DNA of 64,000 nt from Fasciola hepatica (GCA_948099385.1 CANUEZ040000161.1:2790001-2854000), one strand, 5' to 3'; counted from the first letter of the stretch, positions 22,081 through 35,666 are shown. The notes: generated by a model not told the origin, from the sequence alone. Numbers and translations: made by a program.

Positions 22081-25000
22081 GCCTTCTAGGAAATGAAACT
22101 CAGGTATCTTTGGGGGCTACGGAAATGCGCCGACAACACAACTATCAGGACACACGATTGGCTCTGGCCACACTTAGTCCCGTGCAAAATGATTTGAACT
22201 GAACTGAAAATCTTCCCCTGTGAAACCCCCTACCCATTTCAGCACAGGTCCCTTAATTTCCTTCCCACAAAAGATGAATTGGTTCCATATTCGCACTTTT
22301 TCCTTCGCGTCTACTTCAAGTTCCGGAATGGGTTTCCGACCGTCATCTAAACACATTAGACCAAGTCACAATTTCTATCCATACCCATATCTCATAGCTG
22401 CCAGTGCACTTCAGTAAGCTAATATGTGCACATCTAAGGGCGAACCGCACAAGAGGGGCCGCAGCTACTGAGTTCCATCAGCTCCGTCGAAAACCCTTCA
22501 TTTACCAATAATGGACGCCATAAATCACAAACGGCCTCATCTCTGGGAGATTTCTGGGCCCTTGATTAGCAGTGACAGTTCCAGTACTGAATGGGGGAAA
22601 TTAAAAGGACCTCACTTTCTTACACCAAGCTTCCCCTCTGACGTGGTTTCAGATTCCTCCACGCCTCGTCCTTTCGTGTTTTTCGTTTGCCTCCGTTAAG
22701 AGTTGATCCAAAGCAAGAGCACAACCAGACTGCAAGTATCGTTTTGTCTTCCCTTTCTAGCCTCTTGTTCATGCTCAATCCGACCTCGATTTTGGTCAAC
22801 TGCCTTAGAGCTAAGCTGATCGCTACCCTAACGGAAGCACCTGGGTAAAACTGTTCTTTGATCGCTTAACAATTGCTGTCCCCCCTGGATCTGTGCTCCG
22901 GAGACCCTAGAGACCTGGAAACACATTCCCAAACAAAAAACCCTCGTTGTTGATACTGAAACCCTCATGCTTGTCCATCAGCTGCTATTTCTGCCAATCT
23001 CAGTGGTGCGAAGCTAGGTCAGGTCCACAGCTTTGGCGAGCAGGGTGTCTGCAACAATTTGCGGGCCCAACTAGTCTGGTGGATCACAGTTTCGGTGTCC
23101 CCTTCACAAAGCGTTTTTCAGGTTGAGTGTCCGGAGCACGGTCAGCCTCATACGTGAGTACCGATTGTGGATTTCAAGCTCAAGCTCTTGCCACAACGCC
23201 GCATCCAGCAAAGTTGTTTGCGGATCGAATGCTTACACCGTCTCCTTCCCGCCATTGCATGCTCACTCAACTGTTCTTTATTAATTTAATCGACTCCAGT
23301 TTTCGCCGTACTGCTTATGAGATCTCATCCAACCCATTCATCCTTCCCTCCTACTTCGGAGTTCTTCCACCGTATGCAAATCCACTCAATGTTCCCCGTA
23401 CTTTCGCCTTTTTACAACATCACCTGCGGTTGCTCGGCCCGTGTCCGGAAATATTTGGTCTTTTCTGCTAAGGCCTCTTTTAACCAACCCTATTTCCGGT
23501 CTGCCATCTCCACCGCCAGCTCGAGCGGCCCAGTGATCATGTTGTTGTATCCCTACTACTTATCTACCCAAAGTCTCCTTCCTACCCTTTTCTTCTGATA
23601 TCCCACGCCAACAACCACCATTCCCAGATGTATCATGCCCGTTCCTGTGTCAGAACTCGTCGTACCCCCATTATCATCCTTCGCTGTCGTATTTATTAGC
23701 GATTTGCATTTCCATCATGCATTTCTTACTCATCTGGGCCAAATGTTTGGGGCTTCCATCGACGGTGTTCTGATCGGAGTCTCACCGTTCCTTCTGTCTT
23801 TCCAGTTGACAGAGGGGTTGAAGCTCACTGTCCCTATCGTCCCGAAAGTTCCAGGCTTGTGTCTTTCCTGCCTTCTGTTCCAACACAGGTTTGCTTGTTC
23901 CGACTCTTATTCAGTTCTTCTTTTTCGGCAGTCATCACAGGAGTCACCAGTAATAAGGTGAGTACAATGTGCTATGTGGAAAACTCCCACCTGATATTTC
24001 CTCGAGAACTTCACCTCCCCATCAGTATGTTGCCCACTGCACACACCATCGTTTCTGTGCTCCCTATGTCGCTTTGTTCGGTCGTGCCTTGTCGCATCAG
24101 GTCTTAGCTTTTACGTGAAAAATGATAAAGCATGATCTTTTAGTGTAATTCTTAGCCACACGATCTACCTTCCACCGCGTTTCCTGGTCTTCCATAAGCT
24201 TCCTTACGTAATTCGCCACTGTTATCGCCTTACCTTTGAATCATAAGTCCATTTCTCCTCTCAGCTTGACCGCTACACTGACTGGTTTATTACTACTTTT
24301 AATCTACGCTCCCCTTTGCTATCGTCCTGCTGTCTCCATCATAAGGAATTTCTATCCTATGATTCTTTCCTTTTTGAGGCATCGTCATATTATGCGCCTG
24401 CATCTGAATGACTCAATCGGTATTTTCCTGCCCATCGTCAAAAGTTTCCCTCATCTCTTTTCCCCTATTTCTTGCTTGCCTCAGCCGGTAGGTTTCGTTC
24501 TTATTCTCTCTCCGTTGATCTGTCGCACATCACTGTCATGAAGAAAAGATGCATCATGGTCTTCCTATGTTATTCTCAAACATCCATTCCTTCTATACCT
24601 GCTTCCTTTGACCATTGCTATATTTCCATCTTTCTCACGGCAACTGCCATTTCTATTTTGGTATTTACCCACCACGGTTAAACCCTTTAGCTCTTTTTTT
24701 GTCGCTGATAAACTTCGTTTCATGGAAAATGAAATGCACTCACTCGCCCTTTTTCCCCAGCTTTTCTCCAGCCTCTTCTTTTGCATTTCTGTCGCTTCCT
24801 CTCTCATGGCATGCTTCATTTTCGGTCACATCCGTGTAACACAGCTACAATAGACCAAGTTCAACAAACTTACTAGTTGGCTGACTTACTGGTGTCCGTC
24901 TGCCTAGCTCTTTTCCTGCACACGTTTTTGTGGCCCGAAACCAGTATTTCATCGCGCAGCACTGCTGTTCCACATGATGTGTCGCTTATATCACCATTCC

Positions 25001-25730
25001 CAAGCTAGTCCGGCTATCAACACCGCCCTCACCGAATTCGAAACTGGTTTATACTTCCCGCTTTAGCCACTACCACTTTAGTTCACTCAAATACAACACA
25101 ACTTTACTGTCTTATTTCGGTTACTGTGTGATTCCTGAATGTAAATATTATGAAAACCTCACAATGTTTTGTGCAACTGTATTCTCTGATCCTGCTTTGT
25201 GCACGTGCCTTGACCACGGTCAAAAAATATACAATTATCATTTATCAATATGCACCACCTTGGTTTTTTTACCTTGTTTATATGCAAGACATCTTATTCG
25301 TCGCCGTATACTCCTACCCCAATCGCTTCAGCCTATTTTTGCTCCCGATATATTGTTCCCAGTTTCCAGCCATACCACCAGTGACCGGCCAGATCTAACA
25401 TCCGAAGTTCAACCCTAAATTTGCCAAGCATCTCATTCGAATCCATCGATGAATCCATTTGAACTTGCTCCTTTATTCTTTGATGTGTGTACGTCTTTCT
25501 TGGAGTTATCAAAGTTTTCGCGCACTCGTCAAACAACCACTTCATTTTAGTCGGGTACTTCGTTTTAGTCTGTTCATTTGTCCCTTTCAACTCCGCTCTT
25601 TACTCACACTTCCTTCTTGACTTTTTAGGCTTTCATCTTGCACTTGGGGAACATTTATTTTACCCCCTTTATACATTTGTTTACATAACCACTAAATGTC
25701 GGATCATTTTACGAGCTGTGTTACTTGATC
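22081..25730 (+). other. Pyrimidine-rich strand, no recognised gene
   Basis: Across about 3.6 kb the plus strand is visibly rich in C and T (around two-thirds by eye in many lines), which creates many Ser/Leu/Phe/Pro-rich open frames on the plus strand. These frames lack domain motifs and are best explained by composition. The tract at 34,300-35,455 has the same bias and similar word use. It may be a non-coding repeat family or an old satellite-like region; no tandem period was seen. Confidence 0.45.
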
Positions 25731-28700
25731 ACATATCTAAAGTGCTTCGAGCCTCGCCGTTTGGCCAAAGGCGTATTACTATCATGGTTTTTTTAAACAG
25801 ATTTACCAATCCTGTCACAGTTCCTTTAGATGCTGATCAGATTCCGACCCGCAGCGCCAATTTAGTTGGTTTAGCGGACAAACCGGGAACATTAAAATAT
25901 TCTGCCGATCTGGAATCAGTTATTGTCACAGGAAAGGTTTTCAAAATGTTGCCAGATCTCATTGCCCCAGATCGGGCCCTGAGGTCCCAAGGAGTTTATA
26001 ATGTTGGCCGTGAAGTAGGCTTTTGTGACCCAAGTAGCCCTGTCAGAACCCAGGCTCGGTTGCAACGAAGCTGCCGCTAATAATTATTTCAAATCCTCAA
26101 GGCGATATCGGACCGCTAAAACGGGGACAGTGCAACTGGTAGGAGAGCTTTTGTTTCGTTCCCCGATGACAACATTTTTCCCCGGAGCGGAAGTAGACAG
26201 TCACAAGGGCAGCTTAGATTTCCTGAGTAAACTGCCAGATTGAAATGAGATGCCATGACCAAGCTGAAACTTTGTTTTGTGGGTCTCTGCTCTGCAGTCG
26301 CATTAGAGGCTATCAGGGTGATAAACACCACTTTGAGGGAATTTGCAAGCAGTGGCCTCAGAGCTTCTTTTCAGTTTTCTCAAAGGATCCTGCGATAAGC
26401 ATGGGCAGTGTGCTCGCTATCATCAGGGCACGGAAATTACCTGTCCTGGTCAGTGTGTAGCTGAAAGCACGAGGTGATATTTCTCTTATTCGAGCTCATT
26501 TGACCCGTAAATTGGGTTTGGTTGGCGGAGAATCAAGAAAGATTTCGAGCGCTCCCATGAAGAGCACCGTTGGAGAATCGCAATGGTTTCAGTCTGTTTT
26601 GAGAAGATTACTGAAGTAAAAGGGGCCGGTACAGCAATCTCTTCTTCTCAGGTACCGACGAAGGTGCCAGACCCAAGAACTCCTTCAAGATCGGACCGCC
26701 TGACGGCTGTTGATTTGACCGTCGTTTCCGAATTGCCTGTCAGCTGCCTGGTGAGCCTAAGTGCCCCTGATGCACACGGGATTCTCAAAAGGCAAGATCA
26801 CATGGGGGGTCCGAAGGCTACTGAATTCCATTGGGTTTTGTTTCCAGAGAACCAACGGACAACTTTCATCCAAGTGCTACAAAAGGCCTTTCGCTTCTGC
26901 GCCAGGCCGTATGAGGTTGAGCGCAATCTTGTCAAATTGTGAGATAACGATTATAGGGAACTGTCATAACTGGAAATGCATTATCAGTGAAGGGCGCGTA
27001 TGCAGTGGAGAGGACAGAAAGCTCACTGAACCTAGGGGTGGGCACTTCTGTTAAAGCATGCCTTGGAAGTGCGACACATTGAATAGTAACCACCATAACA
27101 CTCCGGCGTCGCATCGCCTGGTGATACTGGGTTGAAATTTAAGGTAGGATGCGGAACCGGAGAGAAACATTTGCCTCATACTCATTGACATTCATAAAGG
27201 GACCGCTGCATCAGGGTGCTCATTGTAAACGGAGGTACAAGTGGAGCCTGGCATCTACCAATTCACGCCGGAGTTAATCCAGAGGAAAGAGAAAGACCAA
27301 GAATGGCGCGCGAGTGCGCAGCTTTCTTCGAGATACATTTTCGAGCAGTCAGCTATTGCAAGGCTCAAACTTTGTGACAAAATTGGGAAGCTTTAATTGT
27401 CCGAATAATCCACACAGGCACATGGAGAACAACACAATATGGAGAACAAGCTCGTTTTCAATGATTCGTAATCATGCCTTTACACCACTATTCTAGCAAG
27501 GCCTTACGGCCAAATCTGCGGATATGGAGTGATTTTTTCGCAGTTATTCGTGCAAATAAACGACTAAGTAGCACCCTGATTCTAGAGGTGAACGGACGAT
27601 GGCACCTAGGAGGGGGCTGTAGAGTTTAAGCTGAAGATTCACCAATTTTGAGATGTTTTTGCAGTTTTGCTCTAAATTCTGCAGAGATATTTGGTCACGG
27701 TTGCGAATACTCTCGAGTGGAAAGCAAAATAAACCTTATTGATTAGCCAGTGGTAAGCGTTTGATGGAACGAAGTCCGAAGGACTTACTTAGAGGGAGTG
27801 TTACGGCCGTTGACGAGTCATGGCGGATTGCGCATGAACAGAAGGCTCTCTGAATTCAGTTAGTTCCGTCGGAAGTGAATACTTCTTCCTAATCTTTACT
27901 ATGACTTTAGATGATTTAGATTCCTGCCCTTTTGCTAACCGTTCGGACGATTTCTTTTCAGTTGTTTGGTGACATTGGTCCAGTTCTACTCTTGAGATTG
28001 GCCTGGGAACAATCACAGCTGAGCACATCTTGTGAAGTACTGATCCGTTATTGTTCAATATTTAACAAACGCATCAACTAACATAAACATTCCGATTCTT
28101 ATCGGACTGGACTTGTTGACTTTCCTTAAGCCCGAGTTGAAAAAATGCAAAGGTTCCTTTTTCGTTGTGCGAAAAGGCCATCACTCCAATCCACCGTACA
28201 CCTTGCTTCATCCATTCCATTAACATTTAATGTCTCCTGGCAACCGCCGGAATTTTGGTCTCTTGCGCGCTCCTAAGGCTACTTATAAGATCTAGTTTGT
28301 GCCTAGTATGCAAGGGTACTGTTTCAATTTGGTGATTATCCAATCGTCTTGTTTAGGGTCTGGTTTATATCACACAGGAAGCTTGTAACCCACCCTGACA
28401 GCTTACCACCGCTCCCACTGCCGGCTGACGTGAATACAATATGGCCACCAGGTTTCCTCCATAGACAGCCCTGTTATCGTTCAATGTCTTGGTAAGGCTT
28501 ATTGATAAATTCTCGCAGCAAGGCCCTTCCGAGGCAGAGGTCATGTTGACGAACATAAAAGGGCACTCAATTCAACAAAGAATGGCCCAAGTTTGGTGAT
28601 GACCTCCTCCTTCTCAAGGCATCTTAGTACGGTGGACACGAAAAAAATCACGGTAAACCCATCCCTAGAGCGTTCAATACGGATGCAGAAAAGCCACAAA

Positions 28701-29416
28701 AGACTCTATATGTTACACCTCTCTTTCTGTGAGAGTGATCAGGCTTACTCTCGGATAAAAGTTTTCCCGTTCTCCTTAGAGCTATCATGTTCCGCCTTGA
28801 TAAGGCAGTCCGCTTAGCAATTATTCCTTCCCGTCATGCGGCTCTCCATCAGCCGCGAGTCCTCGCCGAAAAATGATTATTATTGCACATCCTGTAAACT
28901 TTCTGAACACTTTTTGGGGATACTGTTCCCTTTCATACTCGCAGTTGTTCCCTTTAGTGCCTTTATATTATTCTTACCTGTTTCCTTGCTTCACAATCGA
29001 GGACATTTTAGCGAACATGGGAATGCACTACTGATCCCTTTCTGAACCATCCCTGTAAATGTTGTAACCCCTGCGTTCCAAAATAAAGTTTGTCTAAACA
29101 ACATCATCTTCAGCTGACTCTTTACCCTTGCCCGTGGTTCGTTCGAAGCTGAATCGTATTTACCGTGAAATCGTTCTCAATTATCTTCTCCTAAACTTTC
29201 CTCTGCTTTACGCTCCTACAGCCAAAACATGCTAACCATTTGCTTAACTAATGTAAATATTTCATCTTATTGAGTATTAGTGTATATTGTGGCCCTGCTT
29301 TCGTGTGTGTGTCGACTGCGGTCGAGAAACACAACATCAAAATCATATTCACCAGAGGACTTAGTTTGCCGGGCCTCAGCTCACGCACTCAGCAAATGGA
29401 GTTTCCTATTCCGCGC
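25731..29416. other. Unrecognised tract
   Basis: About 3.7 kb without a supportable gene. Open frames up to 197 codons (25,487-26,080 plus) and 119 codons (26,583-26,942 plus) have no recognised motif. A ~200 bp piece at 27,861-28,060 is repeated at 31,235-31,420. Confidence 0.4.
27861..28060. repeat. Dispersed repeat R28/31, copy 1
   Basis: The segment shows aligned similarity to 31,235-31,420 in the same orientation: TTCC(G/T)-rich start, TCCTGCCC(C)TTT, GTTCGGAC and CATTGGTCCAGTTC against CACTGGTTCCATTC. Minus-strand translations also align (SERLAKGQESK versus SEQFLKGQEDK). Divergence is high. The nature of the repeat is unknown. Confidence 0.45.
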
Positions 29417-29930
29417 CTAGTAGTCTTTACGGCTCGCAAACACTTTGACTCTGTCCGAGAGTGGTTGCAGCCTTAGGCATTTGAACTTCCAGCACGGGGG
29501 TTGATCTCTTCTGCCAGCTGTCCTCGGCGGCGCCTTGTAAATGCAAATAAAACAGGCTGCCTCCATCCCGATCAGGATGAGGCTGGACCTGGCCTGCACA
29601 TCAAGAGAGGCTGATTTGAACGGGGCCTCCAGATGGCCTACGCCGGTCCATGTTAGCAGTAGTACTGCACCAACATTTCTTTCGTCCACTTCATCCTATC
29701 TGCAGGCAGCATTCTTTCGGAACAACAGTCTGTCAGCGTCCGACCTTATCCAGGTTGCCCTCAGTGCAGCCTCGTCACAAGCTGTGATCCTAGTCATCAG
29801 TGCCACCATTTTCCCTGGGAGGTTACAGACATTCGTTTATCATGCTGACGGCTCGCCGGTCACCGCCGCTGACCAAAAAGCGAATTTCACGTCTGAGGCA
29901 CCCCAAAATGCAACCTCGGAGGTGATCCTT
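29417..29930 (-). pseudogene. CR1-B-related endonuclease fragment (antisense)
   Basis: Minus-strand translation parallels the CR1-B endonuclease. DVKFAFWSAAVTGEPS aligns with AVKLAMKSAAKTREQS, then LPGKMVALMTRITACDEAAL, ATWIRSDAD (from ETWINPDTD), and an open frame (29,417-29,689) with VGHLEAPFKSASLDVQAR and CFICIYKAPPRTAG, matching IGHWGAPFNSVPGNVQAR and SIICVYGAPLATD. Stops and a lost catalytic Glu (ATW for ETW) make it dead. It is a fragment only, with no RT next to it on this strand. Confidence 0.8.
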
Positions 29931-32744
29931 CGTTTTCTGCTTCTAAATGTACCTGCGGTACAGTGTCATGGGTACTAAATGAAGCACTAGAGTTCGCGAC
30001 TGCTTTGTTCCCGCCCCCTTGACTTTTTGAGGTCTTGAATTAGTACTCGGCACAAAAGTAAACCCCAAATTTTACCTTGTCTTTTGATTGTCCTGTTGTC
30101 TGAAATTTGCCGGTGATTCGGAACTTAGTTCACTAGATAATGGGACAAAGGAAAAAAGGAGAGGGTTCGAATTACACTTCCTAACAGTATCTTGCATCTG
30201 GTATTGCGCTGAGCTGAAAGATAGACCAACAAATGAGGAGAAAGGGTTCAGAACAATAGTCTTGGCTGCAGTTTGCGCCTTATGTTGCCAGTTATCTGAA
30301 TGATTGATCGTTGAGCAGTGAGAGAGGGTTCGGCTTTGCGGCTTTCCTTCCAGCTTGGGTGGAACAAAAGATTCCGTCCTGGGGATCTACTGAACGTTTA
30401 ACACATAAAATCTTAAAATACTCTTCACCCCACGTGGCTTTGGGCTAAGCATGCACGGCGGACGATTTAGCCCTTTGGGCTGCATTACCTATGGCCAAAA
30501 TCGGTCTTGCGGTCACCCCATCTCAGCTGTTTTACTAAGGTTCTCTCTCTGGTACCTTGGCATTCATTGTTTGCACTGGAGTAGACCTTCGGGGCGATTC
30601 AGCAAGAATCGGGCTCTCTTCAGGCTGTTGGCAACCATAAGGGTGTTCGATTAGTGTTAGTACAAAATTCTCTTGATGAACCCACTGAGAACCTACCCCT
30701 GCTGAATTGCAGCTACCCGAAGGTGATTGAGGTTTAATGTGCAATTTCATGACCTTTTTGCCACAGATAAACATAACTAAGTGGTGCTTTGCTCCGGCCA
30801 GTTTGTATGTTATTCGATGCCACAATGCTGGCGTTTTGCTCCGCTTGCTTTTAGGGCAACTAACTTCCGACTACTGAAGAGCGTACGTTGCATTGCTCTG
30901 CAAGCGGACAGTTGAACCTTAGCTTCCTTGGATAGTATGGCGCCTGGCGTCGCGTTTTTGCGCAAACTTGATGGGGGTAGTGTCTATACAAACCATCTGA
31001 TAAAGCTTCTGACGCTTCGAGATGGATCGCATATGAGAAAAAAGCTCCCTCATCCAGTTGGTTCCACCGCGGGCAATTATTTTTTTCACCTTTTACGTTT
31101 CTCTCTCTTTCGGCAGAGACTGAATGAAATACACGGTACGGTGGTGATTGCACAGCCGGTGTGCACGTCATCAAAAAATTCTGGACGACCGATTGGACGT
31201 GGCCATTTCCTGTTCTGTACAAACTAGACTGAACTGAACAGAACTTTCCTCCGAGTTCAACTGGTTTATCTTCCTGCCCCTTTAGAAACTGTTCGGACAT
31301 TTGGATCCTGGTTGTTCGATAGCACTGGTTCCATTCCACTTGTGCAATCAGCCTGGCATCGAGCACAGGCGTGTGCTGTTTGCAAAGTCTTCCTGAGTTG
31401 CCGTACAGTATTTGGTTTTTGCATGGTGGAGCGTTTTTAAACACTGGGCAGTCTGGATTAGTTGGTTCGCTGTTACTTTCCCCTGGATATTTTTCACCGT
31501 TTCAAATTGGATCATTTGTGAAACTTCCCGAGTGCTTGTGCATTTGCGACTGTGGACCCTTTCTCTTCCTAATGTTTTCTGCTGCTTATGGTTGGTTATC
31601 TGATCGTTCAATTCTCCCACTGCTCCCGATGCAATTACTTTGTTAGGCTACATTCGACTGAGTCAGCAGCCGGAGTGGTCTTTTCGCTACCCTCGGGTAA
31701 GCCTCTTGAATTTGTCGATGGTGGAGATTTCTCGGACGTTGAGTTGTAACGTCTATCACTCCGGGCTGTGCTAGGCCAGCCTTCATATTTTCCGGTGACC
31801 TTTATTGTCTTCTGTTAACCGTCAAGTTCTGGCTTGTTGCTCCCTTCATAGACAATTCTGCTACCGGATTAACAAATTCCATTTAACTAGGGAGTTTCAG
31901 CTCATGCCCTCAGCAAGTGAAGTTTCCTTCACGGACAAACAATTGCTTATTCTTCCTAGACAAACATTTCAGTCCAGTTTTCACGGCGGACATAACGACC
32001 AAGGCCAATCCAGCGTCCAGAGTTTCATCTGTGGTACTCACACAGGCCACTCACCCACCGCAGCACCGTCGATTTCGTCAGATTCCCGCTAAAGGCGGGA
32101 GGGAGACATGAGACCTCATTGCTCATCAACTGCGAGATATATTGTGCTTCTTGATTGTTCGCGCTGCCATTATGCATCAAAAGGAACGTCAAATAAAATA
32201 CGCCTCAGACGGGCCACAGCATTAACCTTCATTCACTTGGTGGGCCCGCATGGAACAGTTAACCGATGATCCTGTTTCAATTACTGTAGTTGACAGAACA
32301 ACCAGACTTGGAGCTTCGACTCAGCATCGAGTTGACCCCCTACACTCAATTCAAATTTAAGTCTTCCATTACCGTTTCGCTTCACACCGGACCATTGGCT
32401 GAATCACACGTGGGACGTTGACCGTTGGTCATCGCCGACTGGGGCGTACATTGGTTTGTTCCATCACCTTTGACCCAAATTTACCATAGACGTTTCGTCG
32501 ATTGAACCGCTTGAGCCTCAATCGATCTCAAACTTGCATTTATTTGGTCGACTCTGGTTCACCCGTGGTTACCGTTGAGCTTCGTAGGGCTTCTGTGTCA
32601 TGTTTATGGTTGTTCCGTATAGGGCCGTATTCAAGCCCACAGTTGGAAACTTGGCATATTTCGGATTTTGTTATGAGTATCTCAGATACCGCTGAAGTGC
32701 AGTACACTAACAATCTAGGGCTCCGCCGAAGGGCTGGATGATCT
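29931..32744. other. Unrecognised tract
   Basis: About 2.8 kb with no supportable gene. The longest frame (30,860-31,444 minus, 194 codons) overlaps open frames on the other strand and has no motif I can name. It includes the second R28/31 repeat. Confidence 0.4.
31235..31420. repeat. Dispersed repeat R28/31, copy 2
   Basis: Partner of 27,861-28,060; see that entry for the shared words. The two copies lie about 3.4 kb apart in the same orientation, so an old local duplication is as likely as two transpositions. Confidence 0.45.
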
Positions 32745-33190
32745 ACTGGTCTATCACCCTACCAGATAGATTGTTCCAAATATTGAGCACCCTGTTCTTG
32801 AAGGAGCTCGACCTGGCTATCGGCCTAGCTTAGAATTAGTCAGCTTGTTCTCGTGCCCCCCTGTTCGGTAGTCTAAATCCCTCTGGAATAGGCCGTCCGG
32901 CCTAAGACCAGAAAAACCTTATTACCATTGAAGTTTCTATGACGTCTCCTTAAGGTCTTCTTACTTCCAAAGGGAGATGTCCGAGATCACAGCCTCTGTT
33001 TGTATACTTTCTCCTCTGTCCTCCGACTACTCGCGCCGCAAGACGTTGAACTTTGTGGGAGTTGGTGGTGGCTTTTGTAGAAGGATGACCAAGCCTGCTC
33101 GTCACCTTCTTATTAAGGTCGCCCTGCAAGCAGTAAAACGTTTGGGAGTACTACCGGCTTCCGGCATGGCAATGCTGATCGGAGCCTAAG
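32745..33190 (-). pseudogene. CR1-like LINE C-terminal fragment crossing the palindrome edge
   Basis: The minus strand reads KVQRLAARVVGG near 33,060-33,030, YTNRGCDLGHLPLEVRR (about 33,000-32,950), then in other frames GDVIETSMVIRFF and, near 32,810-32,755, SFKNRVLNIWNNLSGRVID. This is the standard thumb and C-terminal signature of CR1-type RTs. The part above 32,955 is also present in mirror image at the right end of the window, where it is cut off. Because the element runs on unbroken to 32,745, the right arm probably continues beyond the window. Confidence 0.75.
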
Positions 33191-33199
33191 GAGCTCACC

Positions 33200-35459
33200 A
33201 CAAGTCTCTTGTAAGACAGAACTTCGGTGATCTGACCATCTCATACCATTTTGATCTGTTTCGGGTGGGTCCGATTTATGCTGCAATAAACGACTAGATG
33301 ATATAAATGATGTGAGAACCAGGATTTTCGGGGGCTAAGTCATATATATCCGTGTGAAGAATTGCAGGATAAAGTCTAAATGGACTGTTTTAACAAAGCC
33401 AGACAAACAGAAAGCTCAAGACCAGATGTTCCATCCGACTACTGCCAAGTTAAGTCGACTGATAGGGTGGAGTGTGTATGTGGATGGTATTGAGAATTAT
33501 CACAGCATTTGGAAAGGCAGGCTTATTCAAGGGACATTCTATCCTTTAGTTGAAGAATTTACCGGGGGAAGCATGGTCATTGGCACACTGAAAAGTGTGA
33601 AAAGTATAGGGATGGAAAACTTTACGATGCACAAGCACAGCACGTCAGAGGTAGAGTGTATTGAATCAGTCAACCAATGAGGTGGTGAAAGTTGCTAACA
33701 AGATCCCGACGGGGTCAGTCATATGGAAAAAGAACCACAAATCTAATAGGGGGACGGACAGCGCCAGAGTGGTGATGAAAAGAACGGCTGGAGAAAAATC
33801 GATGAGCTTTCGGCGAATTGCCCACGATGACCACGAGGTCCTTAACCTTACAAACTGCTTCTATGAAAAAAGTCTCTGTTCATGTACAACAGATGAGATT
33901 TCTGGTTTAGCGCACAGGGCTGAGGAGTCGCATGGCGTAAGAATGCGGCTGATGACTACGGTCACCAATCAAATGGTGCCTAATAATAGTCAGGAAGTCA
34001 GCTTCAAGTCACAAGGATGTTTATATGGGCCTGAAGGATAGAGGTCACGGAGCGAGAAACGATCAAGGATGGCTCACAAGAGCGCATCATGCCGGTGGTC
34101 GAACTAGAAACAACTTGCTTCGGAGTGATAAGACAAAGTTTATACATGAAGTAGTCTTGAAGTCTGTCTTGAAGTACTACACGGGTTCGAAGCTTTGAGC
34201 CCAAATGTCCCGGCTCTTGAGGAAATCTTTGATCTTCTGTCGGATTCACCGCAGTAAAATGATCTGATTGGTGATTTCTTACCTGTGTCTCCTCGGTCGT
34301 TGCTTTCATCCCTTGATCCGTTTATTGCTCGCTACAGGCATTTTTCTGTACCTTCCAGTGTGGTCCGCTTTTCCATGTTCCACCATTGTAATGACAATGT
34401 TACGTCGTGACGTTTTTTTTTTACAGTTCCAAATTGTTTGACCTGTCACTACCCGATTCCTCTGGTCCGTCACTACATCTCGCACCTGCATTGATCAAAT
34501 AATTAGACCCATTCTTACCTGTTTTCCTTGATCCTGTCTTTCATCTTCACTCTTCCATGAACTGCTCCTAACAGTCTTCATCACTTCTGTGCTTCCACAT
34601 TCTATTTTTCTCTCCGTTGGGCTGCCACGTGCACTTGTCATGAAGTTAATCCACCACGAAATTCCAAAGTTAATCCTACGACAATTTGATCTAACATTAC
34701 CTACTCCTCCTATTGACTGATAATTTCTTTCTAGGACCCCGTTGTTATTGCTCCTGCTCCTCTTTAACCTATACATATACATACAATTAATCTATTTATA
34801 TATATAAACTTACGCATATATATCTATGTGCATGCGCTCTGCATCTCGCAGTTCCTCACCTGCCATTTCTCTTGCTATCATCCCAACGACCGTCATCATA
34901 GGCATCCATCAACTCTACATGTGCCTCACATCTACCGTATCCAATCCTTCTAAATCGTTTTTGTCATCTGATCATCCCTCTACGTCCTGCATTGCTCGCT
35001 GCCTGTTTTACGGTGAGTTTTGTGTCCTGTCCGCCGACAATTCACTGCAAAGTACCAATGCTTCATTGTCATCTAATCCACTGCAATGCACCTCACCTTT
35101 TTCTCCATCGTTCCTCGCTACTGCAATTCTTTATACCGATTTCCAGCTTTTCTCATGTTTACCAGTCTGCCTCCATATGTAATTGCCCGGGACCAGCCAA
35201 TCAGTCCACCTGACCTTGAATTTCAAATTCACCGGGCGTCCATTCAAATCCGCTCTTGAGCTCATTTAAACTATACACAATCTCTATGGTGTGCATACGT
35301 TTATACTATTTTCATCCTACCTTATTCACCCTTCTGAGCCTTTTTACCCAACATTTTAATGAGAGTCTCCATATTTCCATGAATTATATCTGTCCATTCC
35401 ATCACCTGTATCTACATGATCATGCACATGGCATGCTTCGGGCGCTTCCGAAATAAACC
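33200..35459. other. Unrecognised palindrome-arm DNA with strand-bias switch
   Basis: About 2.3 kb without a recognised gene. From 33,330 to 34,050 the plus strand is purine-leaning and open for 108 and 126 codons in two frames (33,354-33,680 and 33,661-34,041) with no motif I know. From about 34,300 to 35,455 it is pyrimidine-rich, with an AT-rich TATATA/CATATA patch near 34,770-34,830. It ends AAATAAACC just before the (ATT)n run, which looks like a polyadenylation signal. Confidence 0.45.
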
Positions 35460-35494
35460 ATTATTATTATTATTATATTATTATTATTATTATT
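35460..35494. repeat. (ATT)n microsatellite at LINE 3' end, left arm
   Basis: A 35 bp TTA/ATT run with one ATATT interruption. Read on the minus strand it is an (AAT)n tail directly after the CR1-A 3' untranslated region. Read on the plus strand it follows an AATAAA-containing sequence. Confidence 0.9.
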
Positions 35495-35666
35495 GAAACG
35501 AGAGTAAAAGAAGCGGGAGGGAGGCGGGGGTGGCAGCGAAAACAAGTTACACAACATCATGCAGTGTCTCACTGTGGACAGTGCCTTAAGCTGAGCGAGG
35601 GTGCGGCGTTCATAAACATATATGCGATAGAAGACATCTATTTTGTTAGTTTTTTTGACAAAGGAG

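Noticed and set aside
25487..26080. 197-codon open frame on the plus strand
   Set aside because: It starts in pyrimidine-rich sequence, has no domain motif or repeat of family pattern, and equal-quality frames occur nearby on both strands. Chance openness is more likely.
29541..29978. 145-codon plus-strand open frame
   Set aside because: It is the complement of a CR1-B-like endonuclease fragment on the minus strand.
30860..31444. 194-codon open frame on the minus strand
   Set aside because: It overlaps open frames of 99 and 91 codons on the other strand, shows no recognised motif and contains a dispersed repeat.
33354..34041. Two adjacent plus-strand frames (108 and 126 codons), repeated in the right arm, considered as a duplicated host gene
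   Set aside because: They are in different phases, lack recognised motifs and are repeated only because the whole arm is duplicated.
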